NCBI GenBank assembly: GCA_963669285.2
Contig: CAXXSI010000022.1
Span: 558,001 to 622,000 of the forward strand
DNA from: JAWKWH01 sp963669285
Lineage (GTDB): Bacteria; Pseudomonadota; Alphaproteobacteria; Rhizobiales; Rhizobiaceae
Direction: 5' to 3'
Length of the DNA stretch: 64,000 nt
Each line of letters begins with the position of its first letter. Positions within the stretch are counted from its first letter, which is position 1. The position numbers were made by a program, and so were the translations under genes. The notes under the pieces were generated by a model. That model saw only the letters and a list, made by a program, of their open reading frames with translations, searched no databases and had not been told where the DNA came from. This document shows, piece after piece, positions 25,575-33,900 of the stretch.

Positions 25575-26495
25575 TCAAAAGGCTTGAGGAATGCTCAATT
25601 CGGCCAGGGTTTTGGTTGCTATGAGGACAATCTGCGATGTTGTGTTCGGTTTGCCTGGCAGCGGTGTCAGGGTCGAGAATCTGCCGACTTTCTGCCAGAG
25701 ATGCGGTCCATCGCGAAAACAGACCGTGCCCTTGCCGCGCAGCACGTGAGCGGGCAAGGACGCTGCGAATTCTTCAAACTCAGCGCGGTCGACCGGATGA
25801 TCGAAGAGCAGAGTTCTTGTGTGAAACGTTGCGCCGGCGTCGCCATGCGAGTGGTTTGCGTGATCATGGGCATCGTGGTGCCTGGTTGCCGGGCTTGCGT
25901 ATCCGTTTTCCACACCCAGCAGTAAGTCCAAGGGAACGTCGGCTTCCCGCGCGACAAACTGAGGCGTTTCGCCTGCGATGTCGCGCAAGGTTTGCTGCAC
26001 CGAGGCAAGCCGGTCGGGTGTGACAAGGTCTGCCTTGTTAATGACAAGCAGGTCGGCGGCGCGGATCTGGATTTGCAGGATTTCAGTCAGTTTCGGATCG
26101 GCCAACCGCTCCGGCAGTCCTGCTGCGTCGGCCAATACAATGATCCCGTCCGGTGCGAGTTCCCTGTCGAGGCGGGCGAAATCCATGATCTTGTCCGGTT
26201 CGGAAACGCCGCTCGCCTCCACGACAACATGATCGAAGCGCTCCGGTGTTTTCATCAGGTCGATCATCGTGCTGATGAAACCGTTTGCCAGCGAACAGCA
26301 GATACAGCCATTGGATAGCGCCAGCGTCTTGCCATCGTGGCTTTCGATCAGGCCGGCATCGATGTTGATGTCGCCAAAATCGTTGACCAGGACAGCAAAA
26401 CGTATGCCGGAGGATGTTCGCAGTATGTGGTTGAGCAAGGTGGTCTTGCCTGCTCCGAGGAACCCGCCGATGACGGTGAACGGTTTGGCTGCCAC
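25575..26495 (-). CDS. CobW/COG0523-family GTP-binding metallochaperone
   Basis: G3E GTPase (306 residues from GTG 26495). The P-loop is VIGGFLGAGKTTLLNHIL, the metal-binding motif is SNGCICCSL (CxCC), and the G4-like motif is INKADLV. A His/Asp-rich stretch (HHDAHDHANHSHGD) lies before the CobW C-terminal domain, typical of zinc-handling members. The frame stays open further upstream inside the amidohydrolase gene, but GTG 26495, four bases after that gene's stop, is the sensible start. It may supply metal to the neighbouring amidohydrolase (inference). Confidence 0.88.
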   Translation of the reverse strand: MAAKPFTVIGGFLGAGKTTLLNHILRTSSGIRFAVLVNDFGDINIDAGLIESHDGKTLALSNGCICCSLANGFISTMIDLMKTPERFDHVVVEASGVSEPDKIMDFARLDRELAPDGIIVLADAAGLPERLADPKLTEILQIQIRAADLLVINKADLVTPDRLASVQQTLRDIAGETPQFVAREADVPLDLLLGVENGYASPATRHHDAHDHANHSHGDAGATFHTRTLLFDHPVDRAEFEEFAASLPAHVLRGKGTVCFRDGPHLWQKVGRFSTLTPLPGKPNTTSQIVLIATKTLAELSIPQAF

Positions 26496-26499
26496 GGGT

Positions 26500-28143
26500 T
26501 CAATCGGTCTTGTCTGCTGCTTTTGCCGGCACGCCACCGGTGATCGTGCCCCAAACGCCGATGTTCTTGAGCGCATTTGGCGCAACGGTTGTGGGATCGT
26601 CTTCAAGTACGGCGAAGTCGGCATATTTTCCCGGTTCGATGGAGCCGACCAGATGATCGAGTTTCAGGGTAAAGGCGGCGCCGAGCGTGATGGCATGCAG
26701 CGCGCTGGCCACCGAAATGCACTCATTCGGACCGAGAACCTTGCCGCTTTCCGTCAAACGATTGACGGCGCACCAGGCAGTAAACAGCGGTCCCAGGGGA
26801 GTGACCGGCGCATCGGAGTGAATGGCGAAGTTGACGCCGAGACGCTCGGCGGTGGCGCAGGCGTCCATGCGCATGGCCCGGTCCGGCCCCATGGTGATGT
26901 CGCGGTGCTGGTCGCCCCAGTAATAGATGTGGTTGGCGAACATGTTCGAACACACGCCAAGCGCCGCCATGCGGCGGAACTGGCTTTCGTCGGCCATCTG
27001 GCAGTGCTGCAGCGTGTGGCGATGGTCGGGGCGGGGACTGGCGAGCTGTGCCGCCTCGATGGCGTCCAGCATCATTTCCGATGCCTCGTCGCCATTGGTG
27101 TGGATGTGCAGATGCATGCCGGCGGCGTGGTAGGCGGCGACGAGGGCCGTCAGTTGTTCGGGCGGCATGTTCCAAAGCCCGTTGGGGGCGCCGTTGAAGT
27201 AGCCGGGCCATTTCAGGCGCGCCGAAAACCCCTGGATCGAACCGTCACTCATCACCTTGCAGAGACCGTAGTGCAGCTTGTCGTTCGAGCTGGCCATGGC
27301 GTGTTTGACGCGGGCGATACCCTCGTCAAAGGGCAAATCCAGCGTGTTCATTGCCGGCGCAAGGCGGAGCGGGAAATCTGCAGCCTTGGAGACTTCGGCA
27401 TAGGCAGCCAGGCTTTGGTCGTCGAACTTGGCGTAGAGATCGGTGGCGGTGGTCACGCCGGCGTTGACGGCCGACTGTGCGTAACGGCGCAGTGCGTCGG
27501 CACTGATACCTTCCATGAACGGGTTGCCGACCGCCTTGTAGGCGGCATATTGCGCTGCCATCTCGGCGAGTTCGCCGGTCGGATTTCCAGAATCATCCTT
27601 GAGTATGCCGTGGACGTTGGTCGAGCGGTCGATGCCGGCGCGTTCAAGAACCGTCGAATTGACGTTGAGCACATGGCCGTTTGAATGCAGGACAAGGATC
27701 GGTCTTGTTGCCGACACCCGGTCGATATGTTTGACCGTCATGCGTTCATTGTCGAAATAGATCGGATCGAAGCCCCACGAAAACAGCACTTCGTCGGGAT
27801 CGCTCATACCGCGTTCGACTTCGCTCAGGACCTCGATGACCTCATCAAGTGTTCGCGCGCCGCGCCAGCGTTTTCCCTCCGGCGCATAGCGATCCTGATA
27901 GCCGACATAGGCATGTGACCAGACACCGCCTTCCATGGCATGGGCATGGCCCTCGACGAAGCCGGGCATGAGCACCTTGTCGGCATACGAGTCATCGAGC
28001 TGATGATCCCCCCACAGTGCGACCTGCTCAGCCGTGCCGACACCGAGAATTCGCCCGTCGCGAATGGCGATATGCGTCGCCTCTGGGGCGTAGGTGTTCA
28101 TCGTTATGATTTTCTTGGCTTGCAGTACTGTGATATCGGCCAT
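26500..28143 (-). CDS. Metal-dependent amidohydrolase (YtcJ-like)
   Basis: Amidohydrolase-superfamily protein of 547 residues. It has an N-terminal beta-sandwich part, the metal-binding PGFVEGHAHAMEGG (HxH), LHIHTNGDEASEMMLDAIE and HTLQHCQM histidines, and IHSDAPVTPLGPL with the catalytic aspartate. The C-terminal part returns to the beta-sandwich (GSIEPGKYADFAVLEDDP). Members hydrolyse amide or imide bonds of often unknown compounds. It is followed by the CobW gene four bases later, so both are probably one transcript. Confidence 0.9.
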   Translation of the reverse strand: MADITVLQAKKIITMNTYAPEATHIAIRDGRILGVGTAEQVALWGDHQLDDSYADKVLMPGFVEGHAHAMEGGVWSHAYVGYQDRYAPEGKRWRGARTLDEVIEVLSEVERGMSDPDEVLFSWGFDPIYFDNERMTVKHIDRVSATRPILVLHSNGHVLNVNSTVLERAGIDRSTNVHGILKDDSGNPTGELAEMAAQYAAYKAVGNPFMEGISADALRRYAQSAVNAGVTTATDLYAKFDDQSLAAYAEVSKAADFPLRLAPAMNTLDLPFDEGIARVKHAMASSNDKLHYGLCKVMSDGSIQGFSARLKWPGYFNGAPNGLWNMPPEQLTALVAAYHAAGMHLHIHTNGDEASEMMLDAIEAAQLASPRPDHRHTLQHCQMADESQFRRMAALGVCSNMFANHIYYWGDQHRDITMGPDRAMRMDACATAERLGVNFAIHSDAPVTPLGPLFTAWCAVNRLTESGKVLGPNECISVASALHAITLGAAFTLKLDHLVGSIEPGKYADFAVLEDDPTTVAPNALKNIGVWGTITGGVPAKAADKTD

Positions 28144-28325
28144 GCCGCTTGCTCCATTAGTAAGGCATGAACAAGCGTAGCTGCTGAAGCTGCGTTATTC
28201 CACCGAAATGGGCGATGTGGCAGCGCTGGGCCAACGTCCAAATTCACCTGGCCTATCTCAGTTGGGCGTTCGTGAGGGCGGATCGTTGATCCTTGGATGG
28301 GCCGGGAATTGGGGAAAATTTTGCC

Positions 28326-28376
28326 ATTTCCGGACGATTCCAGACAATCCCCACATATCCCCCATGAAATCCTCAA
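28326..28376. repeat. 10-base periodic C-rich box array (MraZ-box-like)
   Basis: Boxes follow each other every 10 bases: ATTTCCGGACG, ATTCCAGACA, ATCCCCACAT, ATCCCCCATG, AAATCCTCAAG. The best-conserved part matches 18368-18392 at nearly all positions. Spacing of one helical turn is what oligomeric regulators such as MraZ (TGGG-type boxes) recognise. The array lies about 85 bases before the start codon at 28460; the similar array lies about 95 bases before the start at 18504. Confidence 0.5.
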
Positions 28377-28427
28377 GCGGTATGTGCTTAGCGCGTCTAT
28401 TGCTGGTTCATCCAAACGGAACAGAGC

Positions 28428-28445
28428 TAGAGCGGATACGCTCTA
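28428..28445 (+). promoter_or_regulatory. Short inverted repeat just before the ribosome-binding site
   Basis: TAGAGCG (28428-28434) and CGCTCTA (28439-28445) flank a GATA loop, directly followed by GAGGAG at 28448-28453. It may be an operator or 5-prime leader hairpin. CGCTCTAG also occurs at the end of a repeat-rich gap near 50390, as is common for intergenic elements in this order. Confidence 0.45.
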
Positions 28446-28459
28446 ATGAGGAGATGACG

Positions 28460-29350
28460 ATGAGCGCACAAACCCTGAAACAGGATCAGCAACCTGCCGA
28501 TACCCCTTTTGTCGAGTTCTGGAATGACGTGCTTGCGCCGAAATTCATCCGGTTCAAACATGTCCTGGTTGGCGGACTGGCCAAGCACAGCACGGCGGTG
28601 TTTCCGATCCTGCCGGTTGAGGAGGGGGACCGGGTGCTGGATGTCGGCTGCGGTTTTGGCGACACCGCAATCAGACTCGCCGAAACCGTCGGCCCGAAAG
28701 GTGAAGTCGTCGGCCTCGACTGCTGCGATGCATTTCTCGAAATAGCGGTCAAGGATGCCGAGGAGCGTGGTATTACCAATGTCAGTTTCATGCGCGGCGA
28801 TGCGGAGGTTTCCCTGCCGGATGGTGGTTTTGATTTCGTATTTGCCCGTTTCGGCACCATGTTCTTCGCCAATCCGGTGGCCGGATTGCGCAATATGCGC
28901 AAGGCGCTGCGGCCGGGTGGAAAGATGGTTCATATCGTTTGGCGCGACCGCATCGACAATCCGTGGCTGTCCATGGCAAAAGACATCGTGCTACAATTCC
29001 TTCCCCAACCAGGCGATGATGCTTTGACCTGTGGACCGGGTCCATTCTCGATGGCGAACAAGGAAACCGCCACCCTGATGATGGAGGCCGCCGGTTACAC
29101 CGATATCTCGTTCAGCCGCGTCGATGCGCCCGTGCTTGTCGGCAATGATGTGCGCGATGCCATCGATTTCCAGTTGGCCATCGGTCCGGCCGGAGAAGTG
29201 TTCCGCGAGGCCGGCGCCGAGGGTGAAGCCAGGAGAGCCGAGATCGAGGCAGCGCTGGCAGAGGCGATCAACGCACAAAAAACATCGGCCGATGGCATCG
29301 TGATGGATTCCTCCTCATGGGTCATCAGCGCCACCAATCCCGAAAACTGA
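28460..29350 (+). CDS. Class I SAM-dependent methyltransferase (UbiE-like)
   Basis: Protein of 296 residues with the SAM-binding motif I VLDVGCGFGDTAIRLAE, acidic motif EVVGLDCCDAFLEIA, and motif FVFARFGTMFF. Start ATG 28460 is preceded by GAGGAG at a 6-base distance; ATG 28454 lies too close to it. It is 26 bases upstream of cysK, so both may be co-transcribed, but a functional link is not evident. The methyl acceptor is unknown. Confidence 0.85.
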   Translation: MSAQTLKQDQQPADTPFVEFWNDVLAPKFIRFKHVLVGGLAKHSTAVFPILPVEEGDRVLDVGCGFGDTAIRLAETVGPKGEVVGLDCCDAFLEIAVKDAEERGITNVSFMRGDAEVSLPDGGFDFVFARFGTMFFANPVAGLRNMRKALRPGGKMVHIVWRDRIDNPWLSMAKDIVLQFLPQPGDDALTCGPGPFSMANKETATLMMEAAGYTDISFSRVDAPVLVGNDVRDAIDFQLAIGPAGEVFREAGAEGEARRAEIEAALAEAINAQKTSADGIVMDSSSWVISATNPEN

Positions 29351-29376
29351 GACATGCCATTTCAAGGAGAAATTAG

Positions 29377-30363
29377 ATGAACCAAGAAGCATCCTCCCGC
29401 CTTTCGTTCGACAAACCCGGCAGGGGCCGCGTCTACAACAGCATTCTGGAGACAATCGGCAACACGCCGCTGGTTCGCATCGGCAAGCTCGCTGAAGAAT
29501 TCGGATGCCAGGGCGAAGTTCTGGCAAAGCTCGAATTCTTCAACCCGATCGCCAGCGTCAAGGACCGCATAGCCGTGTCGATGCTGGAGGCGATGGAAGC
29601 CGACGGAACCATTGGACCGGGCAGCGTCATTGTCGAACCGACATCGGGCAATACCGGCATCGGACTGGCATTTGCATGCGCGGCCAAGGGGTATCGCTGC
29701 ATTTTGACCATGCCTGACAGCTTTTCCATCGAACGGCGCAAGCTGATGAAGTTCCTTGGTGCCGAACTGTCGCTGACACCGAAGGAAAAGGGGATCAAAG
29801 GCGCCATCGAACGGGCAAACGAGATCATCGCCGAGACCGACAAGGCGGTGATGCCATGGCAGTTCGGTCACCCGGCCAATCCGGAAGTCCACCGCCGGAT
29901 GACTGCCGAAGAGATCTGGCGCGATACCGATGGCGTCGTCGATGCGGTGGTGCTGGGCGTCGGTACGGGCGGAACTCTGACCGGTGTCGGATCAGTCTTC
30001 AAGGAGCGCAATGCCGACATCAAGATCATCGCCGTGGAACCGGAAAACAGTCAGGTTCTTTCCGGCGGCACCCATTCGCCGCACATGATCCAGGGCATCG
30101 GGGCTGGATTTGTTCCTGACGTGCTCGATACCGACCTGATCGATGAAATTCTGATTGTCAGCAATGAAGATGCGATCGAAACCTCGCGCAAACTGGCGGC
30201 GGTTGAAGGCATTCCGGGCGGAATCTCGTCGGGTGCGGCGCTGGTGTCGGCGATGCGCGTGGCCGCTCGCGACGACATGAAAGGAAAAACGGTGGTGACG
30301 GTTCTGCCAAGCTTTGCCGAGCGCTATCTGTCGACCGCCCTGTTCGACGGTTACGACGCGTAA
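29377..30363 (+). CDS. cysK: Cysteine synthase A (O-acetylserine sulfhydrylase)
   Basis: PLP enzyme of 328 residues that makes cysteine from O-acetylserine and sulfide. The PLP lysine lies in NPIASVKDRIAVSM, substrate-loop motif EPTSGNTGIGLAF, GVGTGGTLTGVG for the PLP phosphate, and GIPGGISSGAAL near the C-terminus. It has an AAGGAG ribosome-binding site and a downstream rho-independent terminator at 30390-30417. Confidence 0.93.
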   Translation: MNQEASSRLSFDKPGRGRVYNSILETIGNTPLVRIGKLAEEFGCQGEVLAKLEFFNPIASVKDRIAVSMLEAMEADGTIGPGSVIVEPTSGNTGIGLAFACAAKGYRCILTMPDSFSIERRKLMKFLGAELSLTPKEKGIKGAIERANEIIAETDKAVMPWQFGHPANPEVHRRMTAEEIWRDTDGVVDAVVLGVGTGGTLTGVGSVFKERNADIKIIAVEPENSQVLSGGTHSPHMIQGIGAGFVPDVLDTDLIDEILIVSNEDAIETSRKLAAVEGIPGGISSGAALVSAMRVAARDDMKGKTVVTVLPSFAERYLSTALFDGYDA

Positions 30364-30389
30364 GACCCATCGAATTTGCAACAAAAAAC

Positions 30390-30417
30390 GCCGCCGGATA
30401 GCACCGGCGGCCTTTTT
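30390..30417 (+). terminator. Rho-independent terminator after cysK
   Basis: GCCGCCGG (30390-30397) pairs with CCGGCGGC (30404-30411) over a 6-base loop and is followed by CTTTTT. It lies between the convergent cysK and the regulator ending at 30421. Confidence 0.9.
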
Positions 30418-30420
30418 CGA

Positions 30421-32052
30421 TCAGGTGAGCCCGGCCTTGCGCAGGCCTTCCAGGTAGGTATCGATCTGGCTTGCTTGTGTGAGGTAAAACAGGCGTTCCT
30501 TGGCGTATTCGATACTGAAATCCGGTTTTACCTCCTTCAGCTGGGCAATGGCAGCTTCGGCTCTTTCCTTGTCCTCCAGATGTCCGAGCGCGGCCACGAG
30601 GTGGGCGAATGCCCAATATTGTGCGTTGGGAATCTGGATCGATTTCCGTGCCCAGGTGGCCGCTTCGGCGTATTCACTGCGAAACAGATGCGCCATTGAG
30701 CGGTAGGAGAAAAACGCCCATCGAAACGGATCGTGCGGACTGAGCTTGATGGCGGTGTCGAACTGCTCGATTGCTTCTTCAAGATGTCCGCCATAGGCCA
30801 GTGCGTCGCCGAGCCCGCAATAGGTCACGGCCAGGCAGGGATTGAGCTCGAGTGCCTGTTCCAGAGACTCGATCGCAAGGTCGTATTCGCGGCGCGCGAG
30901 GTAAACCCGCCCGATGGAGAAATATCCGTTCGAATCCTGATCATCGAGTTCGATGGCCTTTTTGGCCACGACGAGCGATTCATCCAGTCGATCCTGATCG
31001 GTCGGTGCATCGAAATAGACCATCGACAACACAATCGCATAGGCAAGCCTGGAATGGGCAGGTGCAAAATCGGGATCCAGCTCGATGGAGCGCCGCATCA
31101 AATCCTGTGCTTCCTGGTTGCTTTGCGGGGTGAATTTGTAGAACTGGGCGACACCGAGCTGGTAAAGGTCCCACGCGCCCATGTTCTTGCGTGGACGCCG
31201 TTCGGCCTTGCGCTGTTCGCTGATCCCGAGTTCGGCCTCCAAACGGGCGGCGACCGTCTCGGTGATGTCGTCCTGCAGCTCGAAAATGTCGACAATGTCG
31301 CGATCGAAACGCTCCGACCAGACGCTATTGGCCGTCGCCGCGTCGACAACCTCCACCGAGATGCGCGCCCGGGTTCCGGCCTTGCGAATGCTGCCAGTGA
31401 CGATGTAGTCGGCTGACAGTTCCTTGCCGATCTGACGCGTACCCTTATTGCTGTCGCGAAACGCAAAAGCGGAGTTGCGGGCGATGACAATCAGCCACCT
31501 GTTCTTGGCGAGTGCGGTGGTGATGTCCTCGGTCACGCCATCTGCGAAATAGTCCTCCGACGGATCGCCGCTGAGATTGGCAAACGGCAACACGGCGATC
31601 GCCGGTTTACCGCCCACATCGTGGGGAATGCAGGAGGAGATGTGCGTCGGCGCAGAATCTTCGGCATCTCCTGGCGTCGCCGATTCGATAGCCGCAACAA
31701 AGCGGAAACCGCGTCCATGGATCGTCCTGATCGTGTGTTGCGACGCGCCATCGTCGCCAACCGCCTTGCGCGCGGCCTTTATCTGGCTGCTCAGCGCCGC
31801 GTCCGAGACGATCCTTCCGCTCCAAATCTCGGCAAAAATCTCATCACGGGTGACGGTGCGGACATGGTTGGCGGCGAGGAATGCGAGTAGATTGAAAACC
31901 AGCGGCTCGACGGGCACGGAGTCGCCACCCCGTCGCAGTTCGAACAGACCGGGATCGATCGTGTATTCGCCGAACCTGACGGTGCCGTGCCCGGGGGCAG
32001 GCTGCGCGGCACCGTTTTCCGCCGCCGTTTCCGCTTGCCCCTTGTCGCCCAT
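30421..32052 (-). CDS. Winged-helix regulator with TolB-like and TPR domains (paralogue of 18840-20420)
   Basis: Protein of 543 residues with the same order as the protein at 18840. The winged helix is at residues about 25-120 (YTIDPGLFELRRGGDSVPVEPLVFNLLAFLAANHVRTVTRDEIFAEIW, then TIHGRGFRF). The FlgO/TolB-like adenylate-cyclase-associated domain is ILPFANLSGDPSEDYFADGVTEDITTALA. TPR repeats follow (DPDFAPAHSRLAYAIVL, NGYFSIGRVYLARREYDLAIESLEQAL). No membrane helix was seen. The regulated genes are unknown. Confidence 0.87.
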   Translation of the reverse strand: MGDKGQAETAAENGAAQPAPGHGTVRFGEYTIDPGLFELRRGGDSVPVEPLVFNLLAFLAANHVRTVTRDEIFAEIWSGRIVSDAALSSQIKAARKAVGDDGASQHTIRTIHGRGFRFVAAIESATPGDAEDSAPTHISSCIPHDVGGKPAIAVLPFANLSGDPSEDYFADGVTEDITTALAKNRWLIVIARNSAFAFRDSNKGTRQIGKELSADYIVTGSIRKAGTRARISVEVVDAATANSVWSERFDRDIVDIFELQDDITETVAARLEAELGISEQRKAERRPRKNMGAWDLYQLGVAQFYKFTPQSNQEAQDLMRRSIELDPDFAPAHSRLAYAIVLSMVYFDAPTDQDRLDESLVVAKKAIELDDQDSNGYFSIGRVYLARREYDLAIESLEQALELNPCLAVTYCGLGDALAYGGHLEEAIEQFDTAIKLSPHDPFRWAFFSYRSMAHLFRSEYAEAATWARKSIQIPNAQYWAFAHLVAALGHLEDKERAEAAIAQLKEVKPDFSIEYAKERLFYLTQASQIDTYLEGLRKAGLT

Positions 32053-32208
32053 TGACCCGTACCCGCAAATTCACATCAAACCAGACTGCCAATACCGGTC
32101 GCCCCGCGAATACAGCCTCGCGAGCCCGAAAATTCAAGGCAGTATCGGAACTTACAGTATTTTCTAATGTCACCGCAATCGATCAGAACGCGAACCTGGG
32201 ATACCGCG

Positions 32209-32555
32209 TCAGAGGATTTCCAGCACAGTCTCCTTGGGCCGGCACAGGCGGGTACCCTTCGGCGTGACGACTATCGGCCGATTGATCAGTATCGGATGCT
32301 CGGCCATCGCATCGATCAGTTGATCATCGGTCTTGGCTGAATCATCCAGGCCCAAATCGGTAAACAGGTCTTGCTTGGAGCGCATGATTTCGCGGGCCGG
32401 CAGTCCGGTCGCGGCGATCAGTTCGACGATTTTGTCGCGGTTCGGCGGCGTCTTCAGATACTCGACGATTTCAGGTTCGATGCCGTGTTCGCGGATGATC
32501 GCCAGCGTGTTGCGGGACGTGCCGCAGTTGGATTGTGATAGATCGTTACGGCCAT
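32209..32555 (-). CDS. arsC: Arsenate reductase ArsC (glutaredoxin-type), frame break beside active site
   Basis: ArsC-family thioredoxin-fold protein. The catalytic motif CGTSRNTLAIIREHG and the C-terminal LINRPIVVTPKGTRLCRPKETVLEIL are typical. The proper N-terminus MAVTIYHNP starts at ATG 32555 but is in a different frame from CGTSRN: one base is missing in the CCAACT stretch at about 32527-32532, where YHNPNCGTSRN is expected. With one base restored the protein has 115 residues, the family length. It may reduce arsenate, or be a Spx/YffB-like relative; no other ars genes are nearby. Confidence 0.82.
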
Positions 32556-32573
32556 GGCAGACGCCTTCCAACT

Positions 32574-32978
32574 CTAGCTTTTGTCAGTGCAACGCGTGTC
32601 ACCGGTCGACCAGCGGATAATGTCGGCATTGATGCGTCCGCCGAGTTTGGTCCGAACCAGTGGGCCATAAGTATTCACGGTGACGGGCTTTCCGGTGGAT
32701 TCGATGACAAGCTTGGGCCTGCCGGTGGTGGCGGCACGGTTGACCAGAAGAATACGCGGATTGCCGGCAATCGTATCCAATTCGGGTATCATGCGATATT
32801 CACGAAACTGCCTGTTGCCGGATTGCATCCAGCAGCGCTGCCCGGCCTGATTGATGGTCTGGAGAATGGCAACGGATGTCGGTGCGCCGACCTCGATCGA
32901 TAGCGGCCCGCCCACCGGCTCGCTCTGGCACGCCGTCAGCGCGCCAGAAACTGCCGCGAGAGCCAGGGCGGGCCTCAT
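32574..32978 (-). CDS. Putative lipoprotein of unknown function
   Basis: A 134-residue protein with a lipoprotein signal peptide: MRPALALAAVSGALTAC, in which LTAC is a good lipobox. The mature part contains QAGQRCWMQSGNRQFREYRMIPELDTIAGNPRILLV and a C-terminal cysteine in STGDTRC. The start overlaps the purQ stop by 4 bases, so it is expressed with the purine genes. No characterised family was recognised. Confidence 0.75.
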   Translation of the reverse strand: MRPALALAAVSGALTACQSEPVGGPLSIEVGAPTSVAILQTINQAGQRCWMQSGNRQFREYRMIPELDTIAGNPRILLVNRAATTGRPKLVIESTGKPVTVNTYGPLVRTKLGGRINADIIRWSTGDTRCTDKS

Positions 32979-33643
32979 GCGGCCGCCTTCAGTGCGGCTT
33001 CAAACAGCGCTCGGCCGTCGTCACCGCCATGGGCGGCCTCGATCAGGTTTTCGGGGTGCGGCATCATGCCAAGCACGTTGCCGGCTTCATTGATGATGCC
33101 GGCGATGTCGTTGACCGAGCCGTTCGGGTTGGTGCCTTCGGCATAGCGGAAGACGACTCGGCTATCGCCTTCTAGGCGCGCCAGTGTTTCGGAATCGGCA
33201 AAATAATTGCCGTCGTGATGGGCGACCGGACAATCGATGACCTGACCCCGGCTGTAAGCCCTCGTGAAGGCCGTCTCTGCGTTCGTGACCTCCAGCCGGA
33301 CCTGGCGGCAGACAAATTTGAGCGAGGCGTTGCGCATCAACGCGCCGGGCAGAAGGCCGGCCTCGAGCAATATCTGGAAACCGTTGCAGACGCCGAGCAC
33401 GCGAACGCCCCTGGCGGCCTTTTCGGCGACGGCACGGATCGCCGGCATGCGCGCGGCAATGGCGCCGCACCGCAGATAGTCGCCGAAGGAAAACCCGCCG
33501 GGAATGACGATCAGGTCGACATCGGGGATCTCGGTGTCGGTCTGCCAGACGGTGACCGGCGGCTTGCCGGATATCTTGGTCAATGCGGCGATCATGTCGC
33601 GGTCGCGGTTAAGCCCGGGCAGGAGAAGGACGGCGGATTTCAT
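32975..33643 (-). CDS. purQ: PurQ, FGAM synthase glutaminase subunit
   Basis: Class I glutamine amidotransferase of 222 residues that releases ammonia for formylglycinamidine ribonucleotide synthesis. GFSFGDYLRCGAIAA and the nucleophile elbow VLGVCNGFQILLEAGLLPGALMRN with the catalytic cysteine are present, and GMMPHPEN supplies His and Glu. The start overlaps purS by 4 bases. purL, usually next to it in this order, is not in the adjacent position. Confidence 0.96.
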   Translation of the reverse strand: MKSAVLLLPGLNRDRDMIAALTKISGKPPVTVWQTDTEIPDVDLIVIPGGFSFGDYLRCGAIAARMPAIRAVAEKAARGVRVLGVCNGFQILLEAGLLPGALMRNASLKFVCRQVRLEVTNAETAFTRAYSRGQVIDCPVAHHDGNYFADSETLARLEGDSRVVFRYAEGTNPNGSVNDIAGIINEAGNVLGMMPHPENLIEAAHGGDDGRALFEAALKAAA

Positions 33644-33885
33644 CGTGCAATTTCGACCGAGTAATCTTCAATCACCGTGTTGGCCAACAGCTTGTCGCAC
33701 ATGGCGGTTATGTCGGTCTTGGCCTTCGCCTTGTCCGATCCCTCGATCTCGAGGTCGAACACCTTGCCCTGCCTTACCTGGCCGACGCCGTCGAAGCCCA
33801 GTGTGCCGAGCGCGCCTTCGATGGCCTTGCCCTGAGGGTCGAGAACGCCGTTTTTCAAAGTGACTGTGACGCGTGCCTTGATCAC
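33640..33885 (-). CDS. purS: PurS, FGAM synthase small subunit
   Basis: An 81-residue protein of PurS length and pattern: ARVTVTLKNGVLDPQGKAIEGALGTLGFDGVGQVRQGKVFDLEIEG. PurS bridges PurQ and PurL in the multi-subunit FGAM synthase. It sits between purC and purQ on the same strand. Confidence 0.94.
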   Translation of the reverse strand: MIKARVTVTLKNGVLDPQGKAIEGALGTLGFDGVGQVRQGKVFDLEIEGSDKAKAKTDITAMCDKLLANTVIEDYSVEIAR

Positions 33886-33900
33886 GGGACCGAATTCTCC

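Larger units (their letters stand above)
28144..28459. other. Intergenic region between divergent genes
   Basis: No gene is seen in these 316 bases. They hold the C-rich periodic box array at 28326-28376 and the short hairpin at 28428-28445, both upstream of the methyltransferase gene. Confidence 0.6.

Noticed and set aside
26496..26624. Extended CobW start inside the amidohydrolase gene.
   Set aside because: The extension is the other frame of a well-conserved gene; GTG 26495 just after the stop is the natural start.
26269..27684. Open frame of 471 codons on the plus strand opposite the amidohydrolase.
   Set aside because: Antisense shadow; the minus-strand gene has complete metal-binding motifs.
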